Part shown: positions 11,729-22,837 of the stretch, one piece after another | Layout of the letters: each line of letters begins with the position of its first letter | Numbering within the stretch: the stretch's first letter is position 1 | Origin: Eutypa lata | Taxonomy: Eukaryota; Ascomycota; Sordariomycetes; Xylariales; Diatrypaceae | Length of the DNA stretch: 64,000 bases | Direction: 5' to 3' | NCBI GenBank assembly: GCA_022661535.1 | Contig: JAKULF010000017.1 | Coordinates: 310,001 to 374,000, forward strand | Translations under genes and position numbers: made by a program | The notes under the pieces: model-generated | Told to the model about the DNA's origin: nothing | Seen by the model: only the letters and a program-made list of their open reading frames with translations | Databases searched by the model: none

Positions 11729-14700
11729 ATGACTTCTTCTATCATCAACATACGAGGTCAGATTTCAACAATGGAACGCTCCAAACCTGTCAAGATCCGC
11801 TACACAGTGAATGCCTTTCCTCCAGAGCCTCTAGGGATACCACCGGAAACACCGTTCCTGAGTCTTTCAAAGAACGACGAGCCACTTCCATTGAAGTATT
11901 CACAGCCAGAAATTGGCGCAGAGCCTGAGCCTATCATCGAGATTGTTACTACCGTGAATACTGCCAACCAAGAAGCATGCGCCACTTCAGAAGACACTCT
12001 GCAAGTCCTGCGCAACCTCGCAGTCACAAACGTTCGGAATACTCTGATGATAATACATTCTGCAAGACTATCTCAGATCATCAGGGATATAGTAGAATAC
12101 TACCCTAGGTAATACTTCTTGTACGCAAAGCAACTTTTGCGCTGACAAGCACCTAGTCAAATTCTCTCCGGCAACACCATCGTCATCGCCGAGCCATACG
12201 CGGTGTTGATGCATCACTTTTCCGACCTCGAGAAGCTGTCCGAAAAATACGTCGATACCATCTCGCGCGAACATGTTCAGGTTCTTTTAGATTTCCTTCG
12301 TCCTCAGTTTCAGTATTTGTGTGCATCGGCACAAGAACGACTGACACAGCCATTACCTACTGTGACATTCAAAGACATATGGTTCGTGATGAAACCTGGC
12401 TCAATAGCATATGCAAAGTGGGATGATGAGTATTGGATTGGCTGTATTATCGAAGATATCACTAGGCAAAGCCATAATCCCCTAAAAAGCATCCTCGCGA
12501 GTTGGTCGGTCAACGTCTGGTTGCTTCGGGTATCCGAAACAACCGGCGAAATTGGTTCTGTTTCTACTGCCATCGATATCGACTACTTCGATGGCGAGCG
12601 ACCTGTCACCAGTTTACCAATCTTTCCGCGCGAATTCCATGACAACGAAGACGGTGGTCTCAGGAGGCGTGAGTTTGAGAATAGAGGGGACAAGATCCGT
12701 GAAATGTTCTGGAAAGGGTATAGGTACATGAGTTACGATGGAGAATGTCCGGACGACAAAAGGCGCTACGTAAGTGTCAAACCCCCTAATTGAGATCTGT
12801 ACTGATGCTTAGGTATTATTATACAGATCAATGGTCATATCATTGTTAGCGGGGCATATAGTACAGACGCCTCGCATCCCGAAAGTGAATGGGAATTCGA
12901 CTTCGAGAGACCCAACAGAATTCAGAATGGAACTCGACAAACTTCTTCGGATGACAAACTTGATTTAAAGCAGAAAAGTTATGCCATTCTCACAAAAGAC
13001 CACATGTTCCTCATGTCACCATGCTTTAGCGCTATGGCGCTGACTGACAAGTCTTGGAGTGAGTAGTGCTTGACATTCCAATACAGCTAATGTTGCTCAC
13101 GGCAGCGCAGTTCTGGTACATATCGCAAATACTCGAGAATTGGACACACCAGACCATATTCCTAAGCCAGCTGTTAATTCAAATGACCTCACGCTTATTG
13201 AGGCTCTCGTTGACTCTCAGACAACTACTCACGCGCATTGGCCTTCAAACTCTAACAAAACTAAAGGCAATGGCGTCGTTATTCTTCTTCATGGTAAGCA
13301 TGATCATAGTTTTCTACTATACCAATACCAGGGCTATCTGCTTACGTTTAGTCTTATAAGGGCCCGCGGGAGTCGGCAAGACTCACACAGTAGGTATGCT
13401 GACAATGAGGCCGCAATGATCATTATATAGTGTTAACAATCGCAGTTACTATATCTAGACGAACTCGTCGACCTCTCCTGGCTCTGACTGATAAAGATGT
13501 CTCCTTTGGTCGACAATCGATGCTAACTCAGTGGAATCAATGGTTCACCCTCGGAACAAAATGGAATGCAATATTACTAATTAGTGACTGTGATACCTTC
13601 ATGGCAAAGCGCACTGGTGGTTACGATCGTAATGGAAATTCCCATTTTTTAGGTAATAACCTTATTTACATGAAAGATATGTTTCTTTTACTAACCGTAT
13701 AAATGATAGCGCTTCATCAATGCCTAGATAGGTTCAAGGGTCTCCTCTTCTTGACTACTAATCGTGTAGGATCTTTTGATGAAACCTTCATGATACGTAT
13801 GACTCTGGCGGTCTTATGCGAGGGACTTGATCAAGTGAAGCGCAGGATCATATGGGACAATCTCCAGGAAGAGCTTGTCCACGAGCGCAATCATCAGATA
13901 CGACTGAGCGCTAGCGCCAAGAGGTTTTTGGACACTGATGAGATACACAACATCGACTGGACCAGCCATGAAATAGTCAATTGTTTCCGAACTGCCACAG
14001 CGCTTGCTGAGTCCAAAGCAAGGAAATTTCCTGATTGGGAAGAGGGAAAGGAGATCATTATAGAGGTTGAGCATTTGAAAGAAGTCCTGAATATGGCCTA
14101 CTCGTTTCGCGCATACATCCACTCAACTCACGGGCAAGACTTTTCACGAGCAGCTAGGGCGGCGCCAGGTCAAACCCCTAATGCAACACATGGGCACCTA
14201 CGGCGATACGGCCCACCACCACCGCCACGACCACCATCACCAACAGCACCACCATTCCTGTCCCTTCCTAGGGGGGGCGTAGTGCAAGCTATGGGACAAG
14301 GATCAGCAGTCAAACCGCTAAAGTCAAACCAACCTCCAATAACAGTGGATAGTGATACGGACGTTTGTATCTCCGATTTAAATCGCGTTGAATGGGAACA
14401 GTTCAGGGCCGCTGGAAGTGGCGGACTATTCAGGAACAGCAAGTTTTATGCTATTGATATGCTATTAGGAGAACCCTTGGTTAAGTTGAAAGTCCTAAAT
14501 ATGGATAGGAAGATTCCCAAGCCAATGACGCAGACTGGTGTTCTTAAGGATACCCAACAGAATTCTAAGAACCAGGAAAGACAAGCTGAGGATCCACTTC
14601 CATCTTACCAATCATTCCTACCAGAAAGGATTCGTATCAACTCCCCGGCAATTGCAAATGCGTTCAGATACATTCACCGCGAAAGAAGCCTTTCGGACTT

Positions 14701-17616
14701 CAGGGTGCCGTTTTTGATATTTCGACCATTCAGATCCTTGGTGTACTATGAACCAGAATTTAGGGAGTGGGTTGCCCGGCAGGAAGCGATACTGCAGGGT
14801 AGGTATCATAATTGTTACTGTTGTACATGATAAGGGTATATTTGTTAACTTTACATATTAGAGCCGGCCGAAGATGTGAAAACGCAAGATGTAGATGCCA
14901 ATTCTGATAAGAGCGAAGACGAGACTATACAGAAGGTTGGACTGGAAGACGTACGATGCTTATTGGCGTTCATTGACAATGACATTAAGCCAAGGCAGAA
15001 ACTCATCCACGACTCTCTTTGTCGAACAGTCAAATTTGATGACATTTGGTTTCTCTTCAATCCAGGAGAACCCGTTATAACTAGGAACAGCAGGCAAGCT
15101 TATCGCGTCATCAACACTACATGCACTAGACATCGAGTTCAACTTTTCAGGAAGACTAACTTGAAGTCTTTGAAAGATGAGCCTAACGCTCAGTTTGAAG
15201 ACAACCCTATCTTCATTAACTGTGTGTACGTAGACTTTGATGGAGTATCAATTGGGCCGGTAAGGCAAAACTTCACGATCTCACGATTCGACGGTCAAAA
15301 AGACGTGGAATCTCTTCCTATTTACCCTCTCCGCTTCTCTAGGAATCCTGGTCTCCGCGAAAGCCTCATCGAGAGAGGCAGAAGGTTTATTGAAGTGGCT
15401 GGAATGAAACACATGCACTACTCTGGACTGAGCCTTAAGACACATGGAGACGTAGATAGCCAAGTCGTGATTGACTTCGAGGAAGCCTTGACACGCAATC
15501 CAAAGTGGAAACCTGAAATAGAATCGATAATCGAGGAAGACTCTAAGAAGAGAAGGACCTCATCGAGAAGCGATTCCGACACATCATCTAGCTCTGATTC
15601 GGATTTATCGCCCCCACCACGGTATCGTCCTCAACCGTCTTTCAAAAGGTCACGCGGAAAACGAGTGAAAGCTAGGTCTTGTATCGCACAGTGTTGCGCC
15701 AACGAGAACACGCATCACGACGACTATGTGGACACCCGACGCAGTGAAGAATACATCGGCTTACAGATGAACATGAAAACACCCAAAATGCCTTCAGTAG
15801 CTATCTTACCACGACTATTCAATGAGTTGACAGGGGAGAACATTCTGAGCGATGATGAATTGCTGATTTTATCATACCGTGTCTTCGGATTTGTCATGCG
15901 TAGTCGCAAATGGGGTAAGTGCTCCACCTGCTACACTGTTTAAGATATAACATAACTAACAATCTCTCCAATCAGATGCTTTGGATCTGGAAAATATTAC
16001 CGAGGTTGCCGTCTTGGGTGACGAGGATGGTTTCGGCCAGCTGGTTCTTCCTGATGGTCATAAGGATATGGTAAAGCCCATGATCCGACAGCATTTACGT
16101 GACAAGAAGTCCGCAACAGCAGATACCGATCAAACTGATATTGTCCGTGGAAAAGGTAAGATCCCACCATAAATTACAGGACTTAAACCTGGTTTTGAAA
16201 TCACCCTAACGTGTTCTTAGGGAAAGGGCTCATTATGTTATTGCATGGCGTGCCTGGCGTAGGGAAAACATCAACAGCTGGTAAGCAACTAAATTAAATA
16301 ATCTGAAGGCCAAAGGCACTTGTGCTAAATATCAATGACTTCTAGAGTGTGTTGCCGACTCGTTTAGAAGACCGCTGTCTCAAATTACTAGTGGTTCAAG
16401 CCCCCCTAATTGAACCTAATTTGAAACAATGCTAACCCCTTCATAGGTGATCTTGGGACAACAGCAAGAGAAGTTGAAGAAGCACTTGAAACGAACTTCT
16501 CTCTAGCAAATCGTTGGAATTGTGTTCTTCTCATAGATGAAGCGGATGTGTTCCTCTCAGAGAGAAGCAAGGATGACTTCGTGAGAAACAGCCTTGTGTC
16601 TGGTATGCCACTTACGTCGATAACGCCCGTCGTCAACCATTCTCCAATTCTAACTTGACTTAGTTTTTCTTCGCGTTATGGAGTACTACGCTGGCGTACT
16701 ACTGCTTACTACCAATCGTGTTGGCGTGTTCGATGAAGCGTTCACATCGCGGATCCACATTAGCTTGTACTATCCTCCATTGGAGCGAGATCCAACTCAT
16801 CAAATATTCGTGAAAAATATAGAGAGGATCAAGGACCGCTACAGGAAGAATCAAAAACGGATTGACATCAAGGAGTCCGAAATATCGAAGTTTGCACTGG
16901 ATTATTTCGATGAAAACAAGCTAGGCCGGTGGAATGGACGCCAAATCCGAAATGCCTTTCAGACGGCACTCGCCTTGGCAGAGCTCGAAGCCCACGGGAC
17001 AGATGATGTATCAAATGAGAATGACCAGGAACAACTTGTTACACTTAGACGGTCGAATTTCGAGGTCGTGGCAAAAGCTTACAAGAGCTTCACTGAGTAC
17101 CTGAACCAAACATACGGCGTCGACTCTGCTCGTAGAGCGCGGGAGAACCTGTGGCGATCCGACACCTTTGGCACGCCGCCTAGGACGTCAAACCCCCTAA
17201 CGACCCGGCTTAAAGTGGAAGATCCAAGACAAGCTCCCGGTCAGTGGTCATCTCACAACTACATGAGTCATAACTGGAATAGGGGCAACCAACCTCATTA
17301 CCCCCAGCCAGGGGCCTATCCCAACCCTAGCGGTAGCCAGTATCAAGACACGAGACTTCCACATGGCCAAGGGTTTGCCCAGCCTTACGGGCCAGGAGAA
17401 CATTTCCCTGGTCATATCCCTGGTCAGATGACATATGCTCCTCACTCCGCGGATAGACAGGGAGAGCCCCTGCCTGGAGCGCCGTCCCTATGGGGTGGAG
17501 ATGGAAGAGAACCACCGCGTGCAAGCCATCCTATGCCTCCTTATCCATCCCAGCCGGCATATGGCAGAGATCCCGGGCCAAGCCCGGCGTTTCCTCCTGA
17601 CTCCGGGGCTAAGTAG
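11729..17616 (+). CDS. fused tandem DUF7025-AAA ATPase, two complete modules in one protein
   Basis: Thirteen exons join without a frame break to 1,728 aa: 11729-12108, 12157-12769, 12827-13058, 13111-13293, 13361-13393, 13446-13652, 13710-14798, 14862-15914, 15976-16155, 16221-16280, 16346-16393, 16447-16602, 16664-17616. Module 1 (residues 1 to about 740): helical N-terminus, DUF7025 (FKDIWFVMKPG), AAA core with Walker A GPAGVGKT (470-477), Walker B position LLISDCD (524-530), sensor-1 TTNRVG. A proline-rich linker follows near residue 720. Module 2 (about 760 to 1728): DUF7025 (FDDIWFLFNPG), Walker A GVPGVGKT (1333-1340), Walker B LLIDEAD (1387-1393), TTNRVG, arginine-finger context FTSRIH, and a Gly/Pro/Tyr/Gln-rich tail. 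Exon 7 reads open straight through the module junction, which argues against two genes. Module 1 lacks the Walker B Asp-Glu pair and is probably a non-hydrolysing partner; module 2 looks active. Function of the family is unknown. Confidence 0.8.
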
Positions 17617-18340
17617 AGCTGTGGGGAATCCAGCTGATTTATTGTGTGGGCTTTTCTTTCTAGATCCGATGGGACAGAATGACATTCGTTGATATCTGGT
17701 GGCAAATCACCCCTTTCTTAGTGTTCATGTTTCTTTTGGGTCTGGTAATGAGAGTAACGAATCATGAATTTCTTATATTATAACTCGGGTAATTGCCCAC
17801 TGTCAACCTGTTCGTGACTACGTCCTGTTCGAATTTAGGCAGCATTTTCCTCCCTATGCTAATATGACAGCTATGTACTATGTTAATCTGCAACTTTCAT
17901 CTATTTCCATAGTTAGATACCAGAACCATCCCTCCATGGATGAAGGTCATGATACTGCCCACTTCGAGATAGGGGGCTGGATACCCCTATAAGTGGACCG
18001 TGCATATGACCCCTATCTACACTTCACCACTTTTATACTAATACTAGACCACCCCTATAACCACTATAGATGATGTACGCACTAAATTTTCTACATTACA
18101 GGTTACGCACGCTCTGTAATGATTATCCCTCTGTTAAGTTTATTTGCTATATAATGAATCTGGTTGTTATCATTTGTGATCTCGTCTTGTACGTAGTACT
18201 AGGATATAAAGAGCTTAGGAGGTAATGACTTATTACGGATTACATTGGCATTTTTTTATGCTATCCAATCGAGTCCTGCTATCCAGATGGCTTCATATGT
18301 AACTCTGATATGTTCCTTGCCAATCTCGTGTTTCCTGCAA
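17617..18340. other. intergenic, converging 3' ends
   Basis: AT-rich tail-to-tail gap between the tandem-AAA gene and the deiminase-like gene. Nothing else seen. Confidence 0.4.
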
Positions 18341-20251
18341 CTAGTTACGGCCTTCTAACTCCATAAGAAATTGAGCATCTCCGAGAATATTAATCGCCTT
18401 GCTTACTTCCAGTTTCTTTGAATCCCACCATGGCTGCTTTGGGATGCGAATCGTATTTGTCCCACAATGAACCTCACCGCCGCCCTTGTGGTGTGAGTAC
18501 CAATCATCGATATAAATGACTTCCATCCCCACTTCCCCATATACCTGATCCGTCGCCTCCACCATGATATCCTTGTTGTTGATGACCGGCCCCCAAGGCT
18601 TAGGAGATAGGTACGAGCGATCATTCAGTACAACACCGTTCAGGACGCCCGGGTAGAGCGCCGCCGCATGTGTGGTGCTGCAGTTTCGATCGGGGGATAC
18701 TCCCTCATCTGGACCCCAGCAGACACCGGTAGTGAATATCATTGGTACTTGATAGATGTCTTCCTCTGTGATTCCAGTTTCGCTTTGCAAAACCACCTGG
18801 ACTCCGTCGACATGTTGAGCAAATCGCTTGTTGTCCTCAATTAACTTATCGGTCAGTATTTCATTGATGGTGAGGCCTGGGACATCTCCAGCAATGCCGG
18901 GGATCGTCCCATTCGGCCGAGAAAAGGCAGGGTCATCTCCGTGGCCGTCTTGTTGAGCCTTTTGTAGAATCTCAATCCCGCCCATCGGATCAGCGATGTA
19001 GAGAGCCCAGCCGTGCAGGGTGCCATTTGCCGGCAGGAACTGCACCATCTCGTCTACGTGTCCCACAGCCAGCCAGTCCGTGTCTAGGATGAGGGGGTCT
19101 TGAGTCTCCTGGGCTCGCATGTAGTCGTAGACATGTGGGAATGGCGGGTAGGACTCCGCATGGGAACCTTCAATCACACGCCCGGCTGGAAAGGACTTCC
19201 CGCCGTATTCATAGGGCGGGATAGTTTCAAGATTGCCCATAGAATCTATCTCATCCCTGGTTCCGCCAGTGCTGTAGACAGCGCCCCGGCCTGTCTTTCT
19301 CAAGTATTCGAATACTTGCCTCCCAGCGACACGCGAACCCTGGGACGAGCGGATCATCACTTCAAGGGTAATTGGTTCGGAGGAACCAGGTATGCTAGTA
19401 TAGCCAGGTTCGACAATGTCTTGAGCCCAAACATCGTCCGAGTGATTGAATAGCCACAAAGGCTTGCTGATGCTCGGCGCATCCAATATATCTCTCAATT
19501 CTGACACAAACTGTGCCTGGTAAAGGCTCATCGATTCATTCCCATTAGTGGCGAGCACCTCCGAGACCGTCATGAGGTGGTGAAATGTAAGAATTGGCGC
19601 GACACGGAGACGGACAATATCGTGAGACGACTCGAGCCCATTTTGCACATCGAAGTGTACTTCGGCTCGACCATCCCATCCCATGGGTCTCCTCGTGTCT
19701 CTAGCGTCTATTCCAAGTTCAAGGCCCTTCCTCAATTGACTAGCTGGGAACCTGTAGTCATTTGTTGTGATGACCCAACCACTTTCTTCCTGTCGGAATA
19801 TGCGGACATTTTCCCGACTAACCTCCTGAGAAACCCGGACATTTGCCCAGGCATCGTCGCTAATGTCTGAAAGTGGGACTGTCTTGACTGTTGCCATGTA
19901 TTTTGGCGACCGTTGGATGTCATCGGAGGCATCATGGCAGGCCGCAAGGGCTTCATCCGAGAGTGGAGGGCCAGACAACGCAACTATAGAGCAACGGCGA
20001 TCTGTATCGCCAATGTTTGCCAAAAAGAGGGCTCCTGCTTCGTCTGACCATTCCATCTTATCATTTAGATCACTGTCTGTTTTGATGTCAACGATGCCAT
20101 CTCTGTTGCTATCTGCCCTTATATCAGCTTTCCAAGCAAGACTGACATGGCAAATTAAAAGCAAAAGAGTCGCGGCTTTAGTCAGACACCTAGTACCCAA
20201 TTGAGAGATACTAGGTAGGCGTAGAATCTGGACGATAGTTACACTCTCCAT
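18341..20251 (-). CDS. secreted protein-arginine deiminase (PAD) family protein
   Basis: A single 636-aa exon. A hydrophobic segment at residues 27-39 (ATLLLLICHVSLA) suggests secretion or membrane anchoring. The C-terminal two thirds match the PAD catalytic domain: the substrate-binding Asp in DVWAQDIVEPGY, the His and Asp in GHVDEM, and the nucleophilic Cys in GEVHCGTNTIR near the C-terminus. All four catalytic positions known from animal PADs are thus present. The reaction would be conversion of peptidyl-arginine to peptidyl-citrulline. Several NxS/T sequons fit a secreted glycoprotein. A calcium-site motif DSNRDGIVD lies just after the signal, like a dockerin/EF-type loop. Target proteins are unknown. 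It is divergent from the PsiD-like gene, with 1.2 kb between. Confidence 0.9.
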   Translation of the reverse strand: MESVTIVQILRLPSISQLGTRCLTKAATLLLLICHVSLAWKADIRADSNRDGIVDIKTDSDLNDKMEWSDEAGALFLANIGDTDRRCSIVALSGPPLSDEALAACHDASDDIQRSPKYMATVKTVPLSDISDDAWANVRVSQEVSRENVRIFRQEESGWVITTNDYRFPASQLRKGLELGIDARDTRRPMGWDGRAEVHFDVQNGLESSHDIVRLRVAPILTFHHLMTVSEVLATNGNESMSLYQAQFVSELRDILDAPSISKPLWLFNHSDDVWAQDIVEPGYTSIPGSSEPITLEVMIRSSQGSRVAGRQVFEYLRKTGRGAVYSTGGTRDEIDSMGNLETIPPYEYGGKSFPAGRVIEGSHAESYPPFPHVYDYMRAQETQDPLILDTDWLAVGHVDEMVQFLPANGTLHGWALYIADPMGGIEILQKAQQDGHGDDPAFSRPNGTIPGIAGDVPGLTINEILTDKLIEDNKRFAQHVDGVQVVLQSETGITEEDIYQVPMIFTTGVCWGPDEGVSPDRNCSTTHAAALYPGVLNGVVLNDRSYLSPKPWGPVINNKDIMVEATDQVYGEVGMEVIYIDDWYSHHKGGGEVHCGTNTIRIPKQPWWDSKKLEVSKAINILGDAQFLMELEGRN

Positions 20252-21451
20252 GGTGTATTCCGTGCTTGGATGTCAATGGACAATGGTTGATATACATCCA
20301 ATTTGTCGATAGATTAGAGTAACAGGGTGATATGAACCATAAGGTGCTCCTATGCTCGACATTATTCATCACTCTGCATAGTTTTGAAGAACAATAAAGC
20401 ACATTCGGCATTTAAAGGCATATTATCTGCCATTTCGTCACCATGAACAGATGAATCCATTACTTCGTAGGTTTCTCCTACAGAGATGCATTTAATTGAC
20501 TAACAGTTACATAGTCGGTGAAACTTGGCTGACCTGCTTGTTGCGTCACAGTTGTCATTTCGTACAATATGGTCACATATGTTACCGTTATTCTCAGCTA
20601 GCCACGGGAAATGCAAGTGCTTCCGCCATATGCTTACATCTGACCGGTGAACAGCTCGGCGTCGGACACGGCTTAACATACAGTCCACATAGTCGCTCGC
20701 CCACTTGCGGGTCAAGTGGCAATTTAGCCATTGACGATCTTCCGATATATTATGTTCCACAACCTGGTGATACTGCGTCTGCAGCTGCACATTCGTCCAA
20801 AAGCGTCACGAAAGAACCACACAGGACATTGTATTCTGTTGTCCACACCGACTTGAGTCGTCCGGTTTTCTCGCTTCAGCTTGTTTCACTTCGCTTTATG
20901 CCCCGAGCTTGGCTAAGACAGGTGCGGGGATCTGTACGTTCCCGAGCGGTTTCCGGGGCGAGTTCGTGAACAAGTCCCTAAGTAATTCATCCCCGCGGCC
21001 GATTCCTCTGGCTATGCATGGTCTTGTGTGTCTACAAGGCTGGTTAGTGTACTTTCACATTACAGTGCAACCTAATGAGTGTAGGTGAGGTTCTGTACGT
21101 ATCATGTTAGCCAAGTTTATCTATGTAACATAATGACTCCAATATTACAGATTACGGCTATCATAGGTCGAGCATATGAACCAGAGACATGTCATAATTA
21201 CCTGACCTTTATAACCCTCAGGTATGTCTGGGAATAGATGGAAGGATAGCTATAACCCAGAGAAAGAATCGCAGGTGGAAGACTAGGTAGGCAGATATTA
21301 TAGCGTATACCTGTATATAAATACCCTACTTATGCCACATCAGTCCCGTCCATGGCATTTTCTGTATTTAATCTCATCGAGGAAGTCTCTTGTCCATACT
21401 TGAATTAAGATATCATCAATATCAGTAAATCAGATTACCCACAACTTCACA
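20252..21451. other. divergent intergenic region, PAD-like / PsiD-like
   Basis: 1.2 kb between two divergent genes. A 157-aa ORF at 20496-20969 (+) has no recognisable domain and I do not call it. Both promoters must lie here. Confidence 0.4.
21314..21323 (+). promoter_or_regulatory. TATA-like box upstream of the PsiD-like gene
   Basis: TATATAAATA, about 130 bp before the start codon at 21452. This position fits a fungal core promoter, though AT-rich context makes chance occurrence possible. Confidence 0.35.
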
Positions 21452-22837
21452 ATGACAACTGGCGTTACTCCGCCACATCAGCACGGCCATTTCCACCGGA
21501 TTGGCCGCTGGTTGCCAGACAACTCCAAGATCTTGCTCGACTGGGTTCGAAAGTTTGTCAAGAAGGTGGATGACGATGAAGCATGCTGGGACCCTGAGCA
21601 ATGGCCGGTACCTGTCCAAAATCTCCGTAACCTCATTGAAAGAAACACTACTAGACTTCGCATGCTGGCTTCGGCTATGTTTGATGAAGTTCCCACTAAG
21701 CCTCCGTACGACAAGGACCCGGTTGGAAACAAGCAGGTTCGAAACTATAAACACATGCTTCAACTGTTCGCTTGCATCGCAACAAACCTGGCGCCCGAAT
21801 GGAGTGAAACCGAATATGGTGTCGGCTTGATCGGGTTTCCATTCAACGCCATTCTGGACTGGCCCATGGCTACCCCGAGTGGATATGCTTTCTTTCTTGA
21901 ACCTGAGGTCAACGGGATATTTAAAGATATCCTCAACTACTGGAAAGAGACCGTTCTCACGACGGATAAGTCTCTCTATGTGCTTACTGAAGATAGCAAC
22001 GGCTGGCTAAGCGAAGAAGCACGAACGACCATCATGCAAGACACGAATGTCGATGGCGGACAGGATCCCCCATTCGAGAAAGTCTTCCTGTGCAACAAAA
22101 CAGCCGATCACTGGAACTTCACGTCTTGGGATAACTTCTTCGTCAGAGAGTTCCGTGATATCGACGTGTACCGACCTGTTGACCACAAGGATGACCCAAA
22201 GTGGATTGTGAACGCATGCGAATCCAAGCCCTTCGCACGCCAGGAAGAAGTCAGGGAACACGATACCTTTTGGCTGAAGGGTCAGCCATACTCGGTAGCG
22301 GAAATGGTAAACAATGACCCCAAAGGAGCCGACTTTATTGGGGGTACAGTTTACCAGGCCTTCCTGAGCGCCACGTCTTACCATCGTTGGAACTCTCCAG
22401 TGAAAGGGATAGTAACCTCGGCCTATGTCATCGATGGAACCTACTTCTCGGAGCCTACTATTACTGGCTTCTGGAATCCAGATGGTCCGGATCCGGCTGC
22501 TCCTGACCAGGCTCAGGGTTATATCACGCATGTCGCAACACGAGCGGTCTTCTTCATTCAAGCAGACGACGAGGTTGGTCCAATGTGCGTCATATTTGTT
22601 GGTATGGCTGATGTATCAACATGCGAGATCAAGGAGAAGTTCCGAGGTCAAAATATATCAGTGCCAGTCGAGAAGGGGGAGGAGCTTGGAATGTTCCACC
22701 ATGGCGGTTCAACCCACGCCCTTCTATTTCGAAAGGGGTTGAAGCTCTCATGGGTGCCCACCTCAGATCCTGGAACGGCTGAGAGAAACTTGCCTATTCG
22801 AAGTGAACTAGCCGTTGTGGAATCCGATACTGATTAA
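21452..22837 (+). CDS. PsiD-like phosphatidylserine-decarboxylase-family enzyme (aromatic amino acid decarboxylase candidate)
   Basis: A single 461-aa exon. It belongs to the pyruvoyl-dependent decarboxylase family: FNAILDWPMATPSG and the core TSWDNFFVREF are typical of the soluble fungal branch containing PsiD (L-tryptophan decarboxylase of psilocybin biosynthesis). Near the C-terminus MFHHGGSTHALLF holds the GGST self-cleavage site, whose Ser becomes the pyruvoyl group. There is no mitochondrial targeting peptide or membrane anchor, unlike true phosphatidylserine decarboxylases, so an amino-acid substrate is more likely. PsiD itself is about 440 aa. Substrate (tryptophan, another aromatic amino acid) is inference. 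No methyltransferase or kinase is adjacent; a P450 lies 6.5 kb downstream. Confidence 0.85.
   Translation: MTTGVTPPHQHGHFHRIGRWLPDNSKILLDWVRKFVKKVDDDEACWDPEQWPVPVQNLRNLIERNTTRLRMLASAMFDEVPTKPPYDKDPVGNKQVRNYKHMLQLFACIATNLAPEWSETEYGVGLIGFPFNAILDWPMATPSGYAFFLEPEVNGIFKDILNYWKETVLTTDKSLYVLTEDSNGWLSEEARTTIMQDTNVDGGQDPPFEKVFLCNKTADHWNFTSWDNFFVREFRDIDVYRPVDHKDDPKWIVNACESKPFARQEEVREHDTFWLKGQPYSVAEMVNNDPKGADFIGGTVYQAFLSATSYHRWNSPVKGIVTSAYVIDGTYFSEPTITGFWNPDGPDPAAPDQAQGYITHVATRAVFFIQADDEVGPMCVIFVGMADVSTCEIKEKFRGQNISVPVEKGEELGMFHHGGSTHALLFRKGLKLSWVPTSDPGTAERNLPIRSELAVVESDTD

Noticed and set aside
11729..14830. Annotating two separate AAA genes (11729-14830 and 14876-17616).
   Set aside because: A consensus phase-1 intron (14799-14861) removes the stop at 14830 and joins both parts; the supposed second gene would begin with GTG and lack its conserved N-terminus, which lies upstream in exon 7.
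20496..20969. 157-aa plus-strand ORF between the PAD-like and PsiD-like genes.
   Set aside because: No domain, no codon bias, no splice partner; likely chance in promoter DNA.
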